Source: Hyphomicrobiales bacterium (GTDB lineage Bacteria; Pseudomonadota; Alphaproteobacteria; Rhizobiales; Rhizobiaceae). Taken from it: 64,000 bases of DNA. Shown here piece after piece: positions 41,561 through 51,607 of the stretch. How positions within the stretch are numbered: the first letter of the stretch is position 1; every line of letters begins with the position of its first letter. The notes under the pieces were generated by a model. That model was not told the DNA's origin, made no database searches, and saw only the letters and a program-made list of their open reading frames with translations. The stretch lies in NCBI GenBank assembly GCA_900469475.1, contig UBXG01000006.1, positions 286,820-350,819 of the forward strand, given 5' to 3'. Made by a program: the position numbers and the translations under genes.

Positions 41561-42202
41561 ATGCGTGAAGCACTTATCGTCTGGGGCGGCTGGAGCGGCC
41601 ACGAACCGCAGGAATGCGCCCATATCATCCGCGACATGCTGGAAGGGGACGGCTTCAAGGTCTATCTCGAAAACAGCACCGAAGCCTTCGCCGATCCCTC
41701 GATCCATGATCTCAGCCTGATCGTGCCGATCGTCACCATGTCGAAGATCGAGAAGGAAGAGGTGAAGAACCTTGCCGATGCCATCGAGAGCGGCGTCGGT
41801 ATTGCCGGCTATCATGGCGGTGCCGGCGACTCGTTCCGCGAAAGCGTCGAGTACCAGTTCATCATCGGCGGCCAGTGGGTCGCCCATCCCGGCAACATCA
41901 TCGACTACACCGTCAATATCACGCGGCCCGACGATCCGATCATGGAGGGGATCACCGATTTCCCCTACACGTCGGAGCAATATTACATGCATGTCGACCC
42001 ATCGAACGAAGTGTTGGCAACCACGACCTTCACCGGCGACCACGCCTACTGGATCGACGGCGTCGTCATGCCGGTCGCCTGGAAGCGCAAATACGGCAAG
42101 GGCCGCGTCTTCTATTCCTCACTCGGCCACCAGGCCAAGGAATTCGACGTACCGCAGATGAAAACCATCTTCCGCCGCGGCGCCAACTGGGCGGCACGCT
42201 AA
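41561..42202 (+). CDS. ThuA-domain protein (trehalose-utilization family)
   Basis: A 213-aa ThuA protein with a glutamine-amidotransferase-like fold. Typical parts are EALIVWGGWSGHEPQECAHII, GVGIAGYHGGAGDSFRES, QWVAHPGNIIDYTV and the C-terminal KYGKGRVFYSSLGHQAKEF. ThuA works with a MocA-type dehydrogenase on keto-disaccharides in rhizobia. A good AGGAGG ribosome site precedes the ATG. It is the last gene of the ROK operon. Confidence 0.9.
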   Translation: MREALIVWGGWSGHEPQECAHIIRDMLEGDGFKVYLENSTEAFADPSIHDLSLIVPIVTMSKIEKEEVKNLADAIESGVGIAGYHGGAGDSFRESVEYQFIIGGQWVAHPGNIIDYTVNITRPDDPIMEGITDFPYTSEQYYMHVDPSNEVLATTTFTGDHAYWIDGVVMPVAWKRKYGKGRVFYSSLGHQAKEFDVPQMKTIFRRGANWAAR

Positions 42203-42217
42203 GGCACCTGCCTTTTT
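42201..42217 (+). terminator. Short terminator after thuA
   Basis: AAGGC and GCCTT pair around the loop ACCT and are followed by TTT. The stem is only five bases, so termination efficiency is doubtful. Confidence 0.4.
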
Positions 42218-42237
42218 CTGATTTATGAGCAAGGATT

Positions 42238-42352
42238 GCCCCTAACCCTAGCTCTCTCCCCGCAAGCGGTAGGGCAATTGCATATGAGGCCCGCCAGCGC
42301 CGTAAGCTCCTTCTCCCCTCGGGAGAAGGTGGCCCGGCGGGTCGGATGAGGG
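42238..42352. repeat. GC-rich palindromic intergenic repeat (composite)
   Basis: The left part GCCCCTAACCCTAGCTCTCT with CCCCGCAAGCGG resembles the paired elements at 59171 and 60841. The right part (42307-42352) is a different but related hairpin, CTTCTCCC-CTC-GGGAGAAG, with a GTGGCCCGGCGGGTCGGATG tail. It looks like a mosaic of two element types, as described for rhizobial RIME/ABC elements. Confidence 0.6.
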
Positions 42353-42462
42353 CTTCGACGCACTATCCATCCCCACCTTGCCACTCTGAACCGAACTGGT
42401 AGAATATTGCCGGCACACAAGCTCTTGTGCTGCTTGCGCTTTTTTGCTGCCATGGAGGATGG

Positions 42463-43509
42463 ATGGATCAAGGCGCCATGGAAGCAACGAACACCTCGAC
42501 CGTCAGCTACGGCATCGAACCAGGGTTGCGCTTCGCTTCCCTGCTCGACGGCCATGGCGGCTGCAGGCAGCAGCTCAATATGGATCAGGTCTGCGCCTGG
42601 AAGCCAGCCGAGGGCGTCATCTGGCTGCACCTCGAACGCGACCATCCGGCAACCGCCGACTGGATCGCCCACAAGAGCGGTCTCGATCCTTTTGTCATCG
42701 AAGCTCTGCTGGAGGAAGAATCCCGCCCGCGCGTCGAGCCGGTGGGCGACGGGCTGCTGATCATCCTGCGCGGCGTCTGCGCGACCTCGCCCGACGGCGC
42801 GACGCAGAAACCCGCGGATATAGACCTGGTGCCCCTGCATCTTTGGATCGACGCGAACCGCATCATATCGCTGCGCGACAGCGGCCACTATATCACGGCA
42901 CTACGCGATATCCGCCTGTCGTTGGAGAAGAAGAAGGGGCCGCAGCGCTCCGGCGACCTGCTCGCCCTGATCGGCGACAAGCTGGTGCGCGATCTCGAAC
43001 CGGTGCTCGACGCCATGGACGAAGAGGTGGACGAGCTCGACGAGCTCATCTTTCACGGCGAAGCCGGCCAGGTGCGCGAACGGCTGAAGCTGCTGCGCCG
43101 GCGCGCCGTGCAGCTTCGCCGCTACCTCGCCCCGCAGCGCGACGCGCTGAACCGTATCGAGCATGACGATGCGCCCTGGCTTGCCGAACGCGACAAGCTG
43201 CGCATGCGCGAGGTCATCGACAAGCTGATGCGTTACATCGAATATCTCGACGCCATCCGCGACCGCACCAGCATCCTGCATGACGACCTCTCGACCGTCA
43301 TCAGCGAGCGCATCGCCCGCAACTCCAACCGCCTCGCCGCCCTTGCCGCCCTGCTCCTGCCGCCGAGCGTGGTGGCCGGGCTCTTCGGCATGAATGTCGG
43401 CGGCATTCCCGGCGTCAATGACACCTGGGCCTTCATCATCATCGTCGCCTTCGTCACGATTACCTCGATTGCGACGCTCTGGGTGCTCAAACGTATCAAC
43501 TGGCTTTAG
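42463..43509 (+). CDS. CorA-family divalent metal transporter (ZntB-like)
   Basis: A 348-aa membrane transporter with a large cytoplasmic domain and two C-terminal helices. The pore motif is GMNVGGIPG, the form found in ZntB zinc transporters rather than the plain GMN of CorA. A long coiled region (LEPVLDAMDEEVDELDELIF) forms the funnel. GGAGG four bases before ATG 42463 supports this start. Direction of transport (zinc uptake or efflux) is not decided by sequence. Monocistronic. Confidence 0.88.
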   Translation: MDQGAMEATNTSTVSYGIEPGLRFASLLDGHGGCRQQLNMDQVCAWKPAEGVIWLHLERDHPATADWIAHKSGLDPFVIEALLEEESRPRVEPVGDGLLIILRGVCATSPDGATQKPADIDLVPLHLWIDANRIISLRDSGHYITALRDIRLSLEKKKGPQRSGDLLALIGDKLVRDLEPVLDAMDEEVDELDELIFHGEAGQVRERLKLLRRRAVQLRRYLAPQRDALNRIEHDDAPWLAERDKLRMREVIDKLMRYIEYLDAIRDRTSILHDDLSTVISERIARNSNRLAALAALLLPPSVVAGLFGMNVGGIPGVNDTWAFIIIVAFVTITSIATLWVLKRINWL

Positions 43510-43772
43510 GGCCGGTAATTTCGGCCACGCTGGGCGTAAAAACGACCCTTTCGAATGGTGGAAACGCCGCTCCCGCCGGCAATTCGCCTGACCGTCATGC
43601 GGATAAGGTGGCGAAAAAGGCCCGGAACCACCGGTTTATTTTTCGCGATCGACGCAAGGATTTCGGGCATTTCCAATCCCGATCAATCGCTTACCGATTT
43701 TACCCCCGTTCGCGGGAATATCGTCCTCAGACCCGGCTTTCAGCGGGCAATCGGGATTCGCCGAATTTTCGT
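43510..43772. other. Gene-free stretch after the ZntB-like gene
   Basis: A GGCCG-CGGCC hairpin directly after the stop may act as a weak terminator. Nothing else could be supported; short frames on both strands lack ribosome sites and family resemblance. Confidence 0.35.
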
Positions 43773-43842
43773 TTGACATTCCTTTAGCTTCATTTATCGT
43801 CATTATAGTTTCGGTTTTAGCTTGAGGAGTAGAAACCGAAAC
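43773..43842 (+). promoter_or_regulatory. Promoter and operator of the glp transport operon
   Basis: TTGACA (43773-43778) and TATCGT (43795-43800) form a promoter with a 16-bp spacer. Directly downstream, GTTTCGGTTT (43808-43817) and AAACCGAAAC (43833-43842) are perfect 10-bp inverted repeats. TTTCGTTT also occurs at the -35. TTTCG-based repeats suit a DeoR/GlpR-type repressor, known to control glp genes in rhizobia. Confidence 0.55.
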
Positions 43843-43856
43843 AGGGGGAGAGATCA

Positions 43857-44221
43857 TTGTCCAAAGCTCAAAACGACAGGATAGACGGCATCGATTGCGC
43901 CGCAGGCCGCAATCCTGTCGAGCAGGCTTGCCGTGTTCTTACAGGACGAATGGGGCCTTCCGTTTCGCATGGTGCGAAGCCTATCGACGATGATCGCCTG
44001 CCGCGTGAATCGCTCGCATACGGCTCGCGGCAATTCGCGTCTGTGCGGCTATTTAATTCTTATCAATTTGTTGAAAACGCATGGCATTCTGCCCCTATGC
44101 CGATCTTGGCCGAAGGCATCGCTCCGTGATGCTGCCGATCGCTATTCAGTGGGCAAAAAACAGGCCTTGCGGCCAGCAGTCCGTCGCGGCTCCGGCATGC
44201 GACGTGTAGAAGGAGCCTATC
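43857..44221 (+). other. Unexplained 365-bp leader before glpS
   Basis: Between the operator and the GTG start of glpS lies a segment without a recognisable gene. A TTG at 43857, behind AGGGGGAGAG, opens a 90-codon frame (SKAQNDRIDGIDCAAGRN onward) that ends at 44129 and resembles no family I know. Rhizobial glp operons usually have glpR and/or glpD in this position, so the segment could be a deletion scar or a regulatory leader. Confidence 0.4.
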
Positions 44222-45304
44222 GTGCTTGAACTCAGAAACGTGTCGAAGTCGGTCAGTGGCGAAACGCATATCGCGGAAACGAACCTGACGCTGCAGCGCG
44301 GCACGCTGAATGTGCTGCTCGGACCGACGCTTTCGGGCAAAACCTCGCTGATGCGGCTGATGGCCGGGCTCGACAAGCCGACCACGGGCACAATCCATGT
44401 CGATGGGAAGGATGTCACCGGCCTGCCGGTGCAGCGCCGCAACGTTGCCATGGTCTACCAGCAATTCATCAACTATCCCGCGATGACCGTCTACGACAAT
44501 ATCGCCTCGCCGATGCGGCTGAGCGGCAAAAGCGCGGCGTCCATTGACAAGGAAGTAAAAAAGGCAGCCGATCTTTTGCGGCTTGGTCCCTTCCTTGATC
44601 GCCTCCCCTTGAGCCTTTCCGGCGGCCAGCAACAGCGTACGGCCCTTGCCCGCGCCATCGTCAAGAATGCTGGCCTCGTGCTGCTCGACGAGCCGCTCGC
44701 CAATCTCGACTACAAACTGCGCGAGGAACTGCGCGCCGAATTGCCGAAGATCTTCGCTGAATCCGGCGCGATTTTCGTCTATGCGACCACCGAACCTTCC
44801 GAAGCGCTGCTTCTGGGAGGTAACACCGCGACCCTGGCAGAAGGCCGCATCACGCAATTCGGATCGACGATCGATGTCTTCCGCAATCCTCGCGACCTGA
44901 TTACCGCGACCACTTTTGCCGATCCACCGCTGAACACGATGACGCTCGACAAGCGCGGTCGGGAATTCGTACTCGACAGCAACATCCGCCTGCCTGTACC
45001 GAGGGGTTTGGAAGACCGGCCGGATGGCCGCTACACGATCGCCTTCCAGCCGCATCATCTGGCGCTTGCGCCGCAGACACCGGAGGCGGTCGCTGCCCCG
45101 GCACGGGTGATGGTGACCGAGATCACCGGCTCGGAGAGCTTCATCCATATCGATTTTGCCGGTCAGCGCTGGGTGATGCTGACCCAGGGCGTGCAGGATA
45201 TCGATGTCGACGATGCGATCGACGTCTATATCGACCCGCGCCACATCATGGTCTTCGACACCGATGGCGCCGCTGTCACTCCCACCCTGCAACAAGCCGC
45301 CTGA
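44222..45304 (+). CDS. glpS: Glycerol-3-phosphate ABC transporter ATPase GlpS, H-loop altered
   Basis: A 360-aa MalK-type ATPase, first gene of a six-gene operon matching rhizobial glpSTPQUV. Walker A (GPTLSGKTS), signature (LSLSGGQQQRTALARA) and Walker B (GLVLLDEP) are canonical. The switch histidine is missing: VYATTEPSEA replaces the usual VYVTHDQxEA, putting Thr190 at the His position. It should pair with GlpT, whose defect is complementary. GTG start with AAGGAGC upstream. Confidence 0.87.
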   Translation: MLELRNVSKSVSGETHIAETNLTLQRGTLNVLLGPTLSGKTSLMRLMAGLDKPTTGTIHVDGKDVTGLPVQRRNVAMVYQQFINYPAMTVYDNIASPMRLSGKSAASIDKEVKKAADLLRLGPFLDRLPLSLSGGQQQRTALARAIVKNAGLVLLDEPLANLDYKLREELRAELPKIFAESGAIFVYATTEPSEALLLGGNTATLAEGRITQFGSTIDVFRNPRDLITATTFADPPLNTMTLDKRGREFVLDSNIRLPVPRGLEDRPDGRYTIAFQPHHLALAPQTPEAVAAPARVMVTEITGSESFIHIDFAGQRWVMLTQGVQDIDVDDAIDVYIDPRHIMVFDTDGAAVTPTLQQAA

Positions 45305-45313
45305 GGAGGGACT

Positions 45314-46384
45314 ATGGCCCGCATCGATCTCGACCACATCCGGCACGCCTATAACGACCACCCGAAATCCGACGCCGACTATGCGCTGAAGGAAGTCAAT
45401 CACAGCTGGGAAGACGGCAGCGCCTACGCTCTGCTCGGCCCTTCGGGCTGCGGCAAGACCACGCTTCTCAACATCGTTTCCGGTCTGGTACAGGCTTCCG
45501 AAGGCCGCATCCTCTTCGACGGCAAGGACGTGACCCGGCTGTCGACCCAGGAGCGGAACATAGCGCAGGTTTTCCAGTTCCCGGTCGTCTACGACACCAT
45601 GACCGTCTACGACAATCTCGCCTTCCCACTGCGCAACCGGCATATTCCGGAGGCCGAAGTGAAGCGCAAGGTCGATGAGATTATCGAGATGATCGGCCTT
45701 TCCGACAGCGCCCACCGCAAGGCGCGGGGTCTGACCGCCGACGCCAAGCAGAAGATCTCGCTCGGCCGCGGTCTCGTGCGCTCCGACGTCAACGCCATCC
45801 TGTTCGACGAACCGTTGACCGTCATCGACCCGCACATGAAATGGGTGCTGCGCTCGCAGCTGAAGCAACTACACCGCCGCTTCGGCTTCACCATGGTCTA
45901 TGTCACCCACGACCAGACGGAAGCGCTGACCTTCGCCGACAAGGTCGTGGTCATGTACAATGGCGAAGTGGTGCAGATCGGCACGCCGAACGACCTGTTC
46001 GAGCGTCCGCGCCATACCTTCGTCGGCTATTTCATCGGCTCGCCCGGCATGAATGTCATGCCCGTCGAAATCGAAGGCAGCAGCGCGCGCATCGGCAACC
46101 GCACGATCACACTGCCCGGCGCGCCTAAAGAGAAGCGGTTCGGCCGTTCCGAGCTCGGCATCCGCCCCGAATTCGTCCGCATCGGCCGCGACGGCATGCC
46201 CGCCACCGTCACCAAGGTCGAGGATCTCGGCCGCCGCAAGGTGGTCCGCGCCAAGCTCGACGGCCAGGATATCGTCGCCGTTATCGGCGAGGACCAGACG
46301 GTGCCGGCCGAGCCGCACATCGCCTTCGATCCGGCCGGCATCAATATTTATGCCGACTCCTGGCGCGTCGAGATGGGAGCCTGA
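45314..46384 (+). CDS. glpT: Glycerol-3-phosphate ABC transporter ATPase GlpT, signature altered
   Basis: A 356-aa MalK-type ATPase. Walker A is GPSGCGKTT, Walker B AILFDEP and the H-loop VTHDQTEALTF, all canonical. The ABC signature is degenerate: residues 140-144 read LTADA (in GLTADAKQKISLGRG) where LSGGQ is expected. A TOBE domain follows. It starts nine bases after the glpS stop. The GlpS/GlpT pair would have one normal and one degenerate ATP site. Confidence 0.88.
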   Translation: MARIDLDHIRHAYNDHPKSDADYALKEVNHSWEDGSAYALLGPSGCGKTTLLNIVSGLVQASEGRILFDGKDVTRLSTQERNIAQVFQFPVVYDTMTVYDNLAFPLRNRHIPEAEVKRKVDEIIEMIGLSDSAHRKARGLTADAKQKISLGRGLVRSDVNAILFDEPLTVIDPHMKWVLRSQLKQLHRRFGFTMVYVTHDQTEALTFADKVVVMYNGEVVQIGTPNDLFERPRHTFVGYFIGSPGMNVMPVEIEGSSARIGNRTITLPGAPKEKRFGRSELGIRPEFVRIGRDGMPATVTKVEDLGRRKVVRAKLDGQDIVAVIGEDQTVPAEPHIAFDPAGINIYADSWRVEMGA

Positions 46385-46386
46385 CG

Positions 46387-47259
46387 ATGGACAAGACCTG
46401 GAACAACAAAGCCTGGTTCATGCTCATTCCCGTTCTGCTGCTGGTCGGCTTTTCCGCCGTCATCCCGCTGATGACGGTCGTGAACTATTCAGTGCAGGAT
46501 ACGTTCGGCAACAACGTCTTCTTCTGGGCGGGCACGCAATGGTTTGAAGAGATCCTCCATTCCGGGCGTTTCTGGGATTCGATGATCCGCAACCTGATCT
46601 TCTCCTTCGTCATCCTGGCGATCGAGGTGCCGCTCGGCATCTTCATCGCGCTTAACATGCCGAAAAAAGGCATCGGCGTTCCCGTCTGCCTCGTGCTGAT
46701 GGCCTTGCCGCTGCTGATCCCCTGGAACGTCGTCGGCACGATCTGGCAGGTCTTCGGCCGCAGCGATATTGGCTTGATGGGCTATGTGCTGGTCAATCTC
46801 GGTATCGACTACAACTATGTCTCCGATCCGGCAGACGCCTGGGCGACGATCATCATCATGGACGTCTGGCATTGGACGAGCCTCGTCGTGCTGCTCTGCT
46901 ATGCCGGCCTCGCCTCCATTCCCGACGCCTTCTACCAGGCCGCCAAGATCGACGGCGCCTCGCGCTGGTCCGTCTTCCGCTACATCCAGCTGCCGAAGAT
47001 GAACCGCGTCCTGCTGATCGCCGTGCTGCTGCGCTTCATGGATAGTTTCATGATCTATACCGAACCCTTCGTCGTGACAGGCGGCGGCCCCGGCAATTCC
47101 ACGACCTTCCTGTCGATCGATCTCGTGAAGGTGGCGCTCGGCCAGTTCGACCTCGGCCCGGCAGCAGCCATGTCGCTGATCTACTTCCTGATCGTGCTCC
47201 TGCTGTCCTGGGTCTTCTACACCGTCATGACCAATTACGATGCGGGAGAAAGCCGATGA
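46387..47259 (+). CDS. glpP: Glycerol-3-phosphate ABC transporter permease GlpP
   Basis: A 290-aa CUT1-type permease with six helices. The EAA loop reads SIPDAFYQAAKIDGASRWSVFRYIQLPKM. It starts two bases after the glpT stop, and its end overlaps glpQ by 4 bp. The name follows the gene order ATPase-ATPase-permease-permease-small membrane protein-large binding protein of rhizobial glpSTPQUV. Confidence 0.87.
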   Translation: MDKTWNNKAWFMLIPVLLLVGFSAVIPLMTVVNYSVQDTFGNNVFFWAGTQWFEEILHSGRFWDSMIRNLIFSFVILAIEVPLGIFIALNMPKKGIGVPVCLVLMALPLLIPWNVVGTIWQVFGRSDIGLMGYVLVNLGIDYNYVSDPADAWATIIIMDVWHWTSLVVLLCYAGLASIPDAFYQAAKIDGASRWSVFRYIQLPKMNRVLLIAVLLRFMDSFMIYTEPFVVTGGGPGNSTTFLSIDLVKVALGQFDLGPAAAMSLIYFLIVLLLSWVFYTVMTNYDAGESR

Positions 47260-48179
47260 GCGGCAAACCCTTCTCCACCACGGCCGATGACGCCGCGATG
47301 CACAAGATGGCAGCGTCGGATGCCGCCGCAAATACCGTCACCGCGACGGGCGCGCAGGTTGTCCGCCGTCCCGGCGAAAAAGGCCGGTGGTCCTGGCTTG
47401 TGCCGACGCTCTACATCGTCTTCCTGCTGCTGCCGATCTATTGGCTCGTCAATATGAGCTTCAAGACCAATGAGGAAATCATTGGCGGCCTGACCCTCTA
47501 TCCGCATCAGCCGACGCTGCGCAATTATGCGATCATCTTCACGGATCCGTCCTGGTACAAGGGCTATATCAACTCCATCACCTATGTCGTCATGAACATG
47601 GTGATCTCGGTTGCCTGCGCCCTTCCCGCCGCTTACGCCTTCTCGCGCTACCGCTTCCTCGGCGACAAGCACGTGTTCTTCTGGCTGCTGACCAATCGAA
47701 TGGCGCCGCCAGCGGTTTTCGCCCTGCCCTTCTTTCAGCTTTATTCGGCCTTCGGCCTGATCGATACCCACATTGCCGTGGCTCTGGCGCATTGCCTGTT
47801 CAACGTGCCGCTGGCGGTCTGGATTCTTGAAGGCTTCATGTCCGGCGTGCCGAAGGAAATCGACGAAACCGCTTATATCGACGGCTATTCATTCCCGCGC
47901 TTCTTCATCAAGATCTTCATTCCCCTGATCGCAAGTGGCATCGGCGTCGCCGCCTTCTTCTGCTTCATGTTCTCTTGGGTGGAACTGCTGATCGCCCGCA
48001 CGTTGACGACAACCGACGCCAAGCCGATCGCCGCTATCATGACGCGCACGGTCTCCGCCGCCGGCATGGATTGGGGCCTGCTTGCCGCCGCCGGCGTGCT
48101 GACGCTGATCCCCGGCGCGCTCGTCATCTATTTCGTCCGCAACTACATCGCCAAGGGCTTCGCGCTCGGCCGCGTCTAA
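47256..48179 (+). CDS. glpQ: Glycerol-3-phosphate ABC transporter permease GlpQ
   Basis: A 307-aa CUT1-type permease. An N-terminal cytoplasmic extension of about 45 residues, rich in Ala, precedes six helices. The EAA loop is SGVPKEIDETAYIDGYSFPRFFIKIFIPLI. Translation is coupled to glpP through the ATGA overlap. Confidence 0.87.
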   Translation: MSGKPFSTTADDAAMHKMAASDAAANTVTATGAQVVRRPGEKGRWSWLVPTLYIVFLLLPIYWLVNMSFKTNEEIIGGLTLYPHQPTLRNYAIIFTDPSWYKGYINSITYVVMNMVISVACALPAAYAFSRYRFLGDKHVFFWLLTNRMAPPAVFALPFFQLYSAFGLIDTHIAVALAHCLFNVPLAVWILEGFMSGVPKEIDETAYIDGYSFPRFFIKIFIPLIASGIGVAAFFCFMFSWVELLIARTLTTTDAKPIAAIMTRTVSAAGMDWGLLAAAGVLTLIPGALVIYFVRNYIAKGFALGRV

Positions 48180-48191
48180 AGGAAAACCACC

Positions 48192-48479
<288 letters not shown>

Positions 48480-48501
48480 CGCGGAAATTCAACCCGTTAC
48501 C

Positions 48502-48567
48502 GCTCCGTTGCCCATCCGGTCATACGGAGCAGTAAGGCAAATCGATACAGATGGCCGGAAATCCGGC
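48502..48567 (+). other. Two intercistronic hairpins before glpV
   Basis: GCTCCGT (48502-48508) pairs with ACGGAGC (48524-48530), and GCCGG (48554-48558) pairs with CCGGC (48563-48567). They sit in the 126-bp gap between glpU and glpV. Hairpins in such gaps often raise binding-protein mRNA relative to the permease part. Confidence 0.4.
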
Positions 48568-48605
48568 TGGCTGACAATGCACTCGCAACCTGTAGGGAGG
48601 AATAT

Positions 48606-50336
<1,731 letters not shown>

Positions 50337-50360
50337 GTCGGGTACATGACGCGAATGGGT

Positions 50361-50390
50361 GCCGGGGCTCGAAAGAGCTCCGGCATTTTT
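50361..50390 (+). terminator. Rho-independent terminator of the glp operon
   Basis: GCCGGGGCTC (50361-50370) and GAGCTCCGGC (50375-50384) form a 10-bp stem with one G-T pair and a GAAA tetraloop, followed by ATTTTT. It begins 25 bases after the glpV stop. Confidence 0.9.
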
Positions 50391-50429
50391 CGTTGGGATG
50401 AAAGTTTCGCAAAAATAATGCTGCGATGA

Positions 50430-50447
50430 CTGTCACCGACTTGACAC
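50430..50447 (+). promoter_or_regulatory. Candidate Pho box before the acid phosphatase
   Basis: CTGTCAC (50430-50436), four bases, then TTGACAC (50441-50447) fits the PhoB pattern of two 7-bp direct repeats 11 bp apart; the first repeat is a full match and the second matches at five of seven positions. The second also provides a TTGACA -35 element. Confidence 0.55.
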
Positions 50448-50546
50448 ATTTCCCGCGAGCACGAACTATCCTTATCCGGATCATGATGTCGACGCACATC
50501 AGAACCCATTGATATATTTCATGGATTTCTGCATAAGGAGAACAGC

Positions 50547-51407
50547 GTGAGAAACGGATATCTTGGGCGCAGGACGCTCATCACCGCCATTGGCCTTGCC
50601 GCCGCCCTGCCGGCTCTCAGTGCCGATCTGCCGGCACCATTGCCAGACGACAATCTCAATGCCGTTCTTTGGGACCAGACATCGGTCGAGGCGCAGGCCA
50701 ACGCGCTTGGTGCCTATGCGCTCGGCCGTATCAGGCTCGATGAAGCGCTGGCCGACAAGAACTGGACCGCAGCTCCGGTCGAGCAAACAGGCAATTTCCA
50801 GGACTTTCCACCCGCCATCATCCTCGATGTCGACGACACCATTCTTAACACCTCGCCCTATCAGGCGCGTAACATCACAGCAGGCACCAGCTTCAAGCCG
50901 GATACCTGGACGCAATATGTGAATGCTCAGCAGGACAAGCCTATTCCCGGCGCGGTGGAATTTACCCAATACGCGGCTTCGAAGGGCGTGAAGGTCTTCT
51001 ACGTCACCAACCGCACCGCCGATGAGGAAGGTCCGACCGTCGAGGAAATGAAGCGCTTCGGTTTTCCGATGGGCGACAATGTCGACACGTTCCTGAGCGC
51101 CAAAGAGCAGCCGGACTGGGGTTCGGCCAAGGGCACGCGCCGCGCCTTCATTGCCAAGAACTATCGCATTCTCCTGATGTTCGGCGACAATTTCGGCGAC
51201 TTTACCGACGACTACAAGGGGACCGTCGAGGATCGCCAGAAGGTCTTCGAAGCCAACAAGGCGCATTTCGGCCACGACTGGATCGCCATCGCCAACCCGA
51301 CCTATGGCTCGTTCGAAAGCGCACCCTACAAGGGCGATTACAAGCTGCCGCCGGAAGAACAGCGCCGGATGAAGCAGGATGCACTGAAGCCCTGGGATGG
51401 GAAGTAG
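50547..51407 (+). CDS. Class C (HAD-family) periplasmic acid phosphatase
   Basis: A 286-aa HAD phosphatase related to lipoprotein e(P4)/OlpA. The catalytic Asp pair is in AIILDVDDTILNTSPYQ, motif II region VFYVTNRT, and the closing acidic motif MFGDNFGDF. An N-terminal signal sequence (LITAIGLAAALPALSA) predicts export; no lipobox Cys is seen. GTG 50547 is used with AAGGAG nine bases upstream. The Pho box suggests phosphate-starvation induction, releasing phosphate from organic esters. Confidence 0.9.
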   Translation: MRNGYLGRRTLITAIGLAAALPALSADLPAPLPDDNLNAVLWDQTSVEAQANALGAYALGRIRLDEALADKNWTAAPVEQTGNFQDFPPAIILDVDDTILNTSPYQARNITAGTSFKPDTWTQYVNAQQDKPIPGAVEFTQYAASKGVKVFYVTNRTADEEGPTVEEMKRFGFPMGDNVDTFLSAKEQPDWGSAKGTRRAFIAKNYRILLMFGDNFGDFTDDYKGTVEDRQKVFEANKAHFGHDWIAIANPTYGSFESAPYKGDYKLPPEEQRRMKQDALKPWDGK

Positions 51408-51504
51408 GCGTCTTTCGAGGCTGATTGCCAGGCACGTTCAAGTCTGTGGAACGTTTGTGCCCAGCCGATCGTCAAGGCGACTGAAGCTAAGTCAGGCACG
51501 ATAC

Positions 51505-51550
51505 TCCCTCGCCCCGCTTGCGGGGAGAGGGTTGGGGTGAAGGGTCAGGC
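51505..51550. repeat. Single-arm copy of the GC-rich palindromic repeat
   Basis: CCCTCGCCCCGC-TT-GCGGGGAGAGGG forms a hairpin followed by TTGGGGTGAAGGG. It corresponds to one half of the elements at 59171 and 60841. It lies between the convergent acid phosphatase and binding-protein genes and may end transcription from either side. Confidence 0.65.
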
Positions 51551-51607
51551 ACCAAATCAAGGCAAAACCGAACTAGCTTGACCGTCATCCACATAGCCAA
51601 CTATCAA

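Noticed and set aside
43555..43857. Short frames on both strands after the ZntB-like gene
   Set aside because: No ribosome site and no recognisable domain; the segment also contains the glp promoter and operator.
43933..44229. 98-codon frame running into glpS
   Set aside because: It overlaps the glpS start, lacks a ribosome site and has no known family; kept only as part of the unexplained leader.
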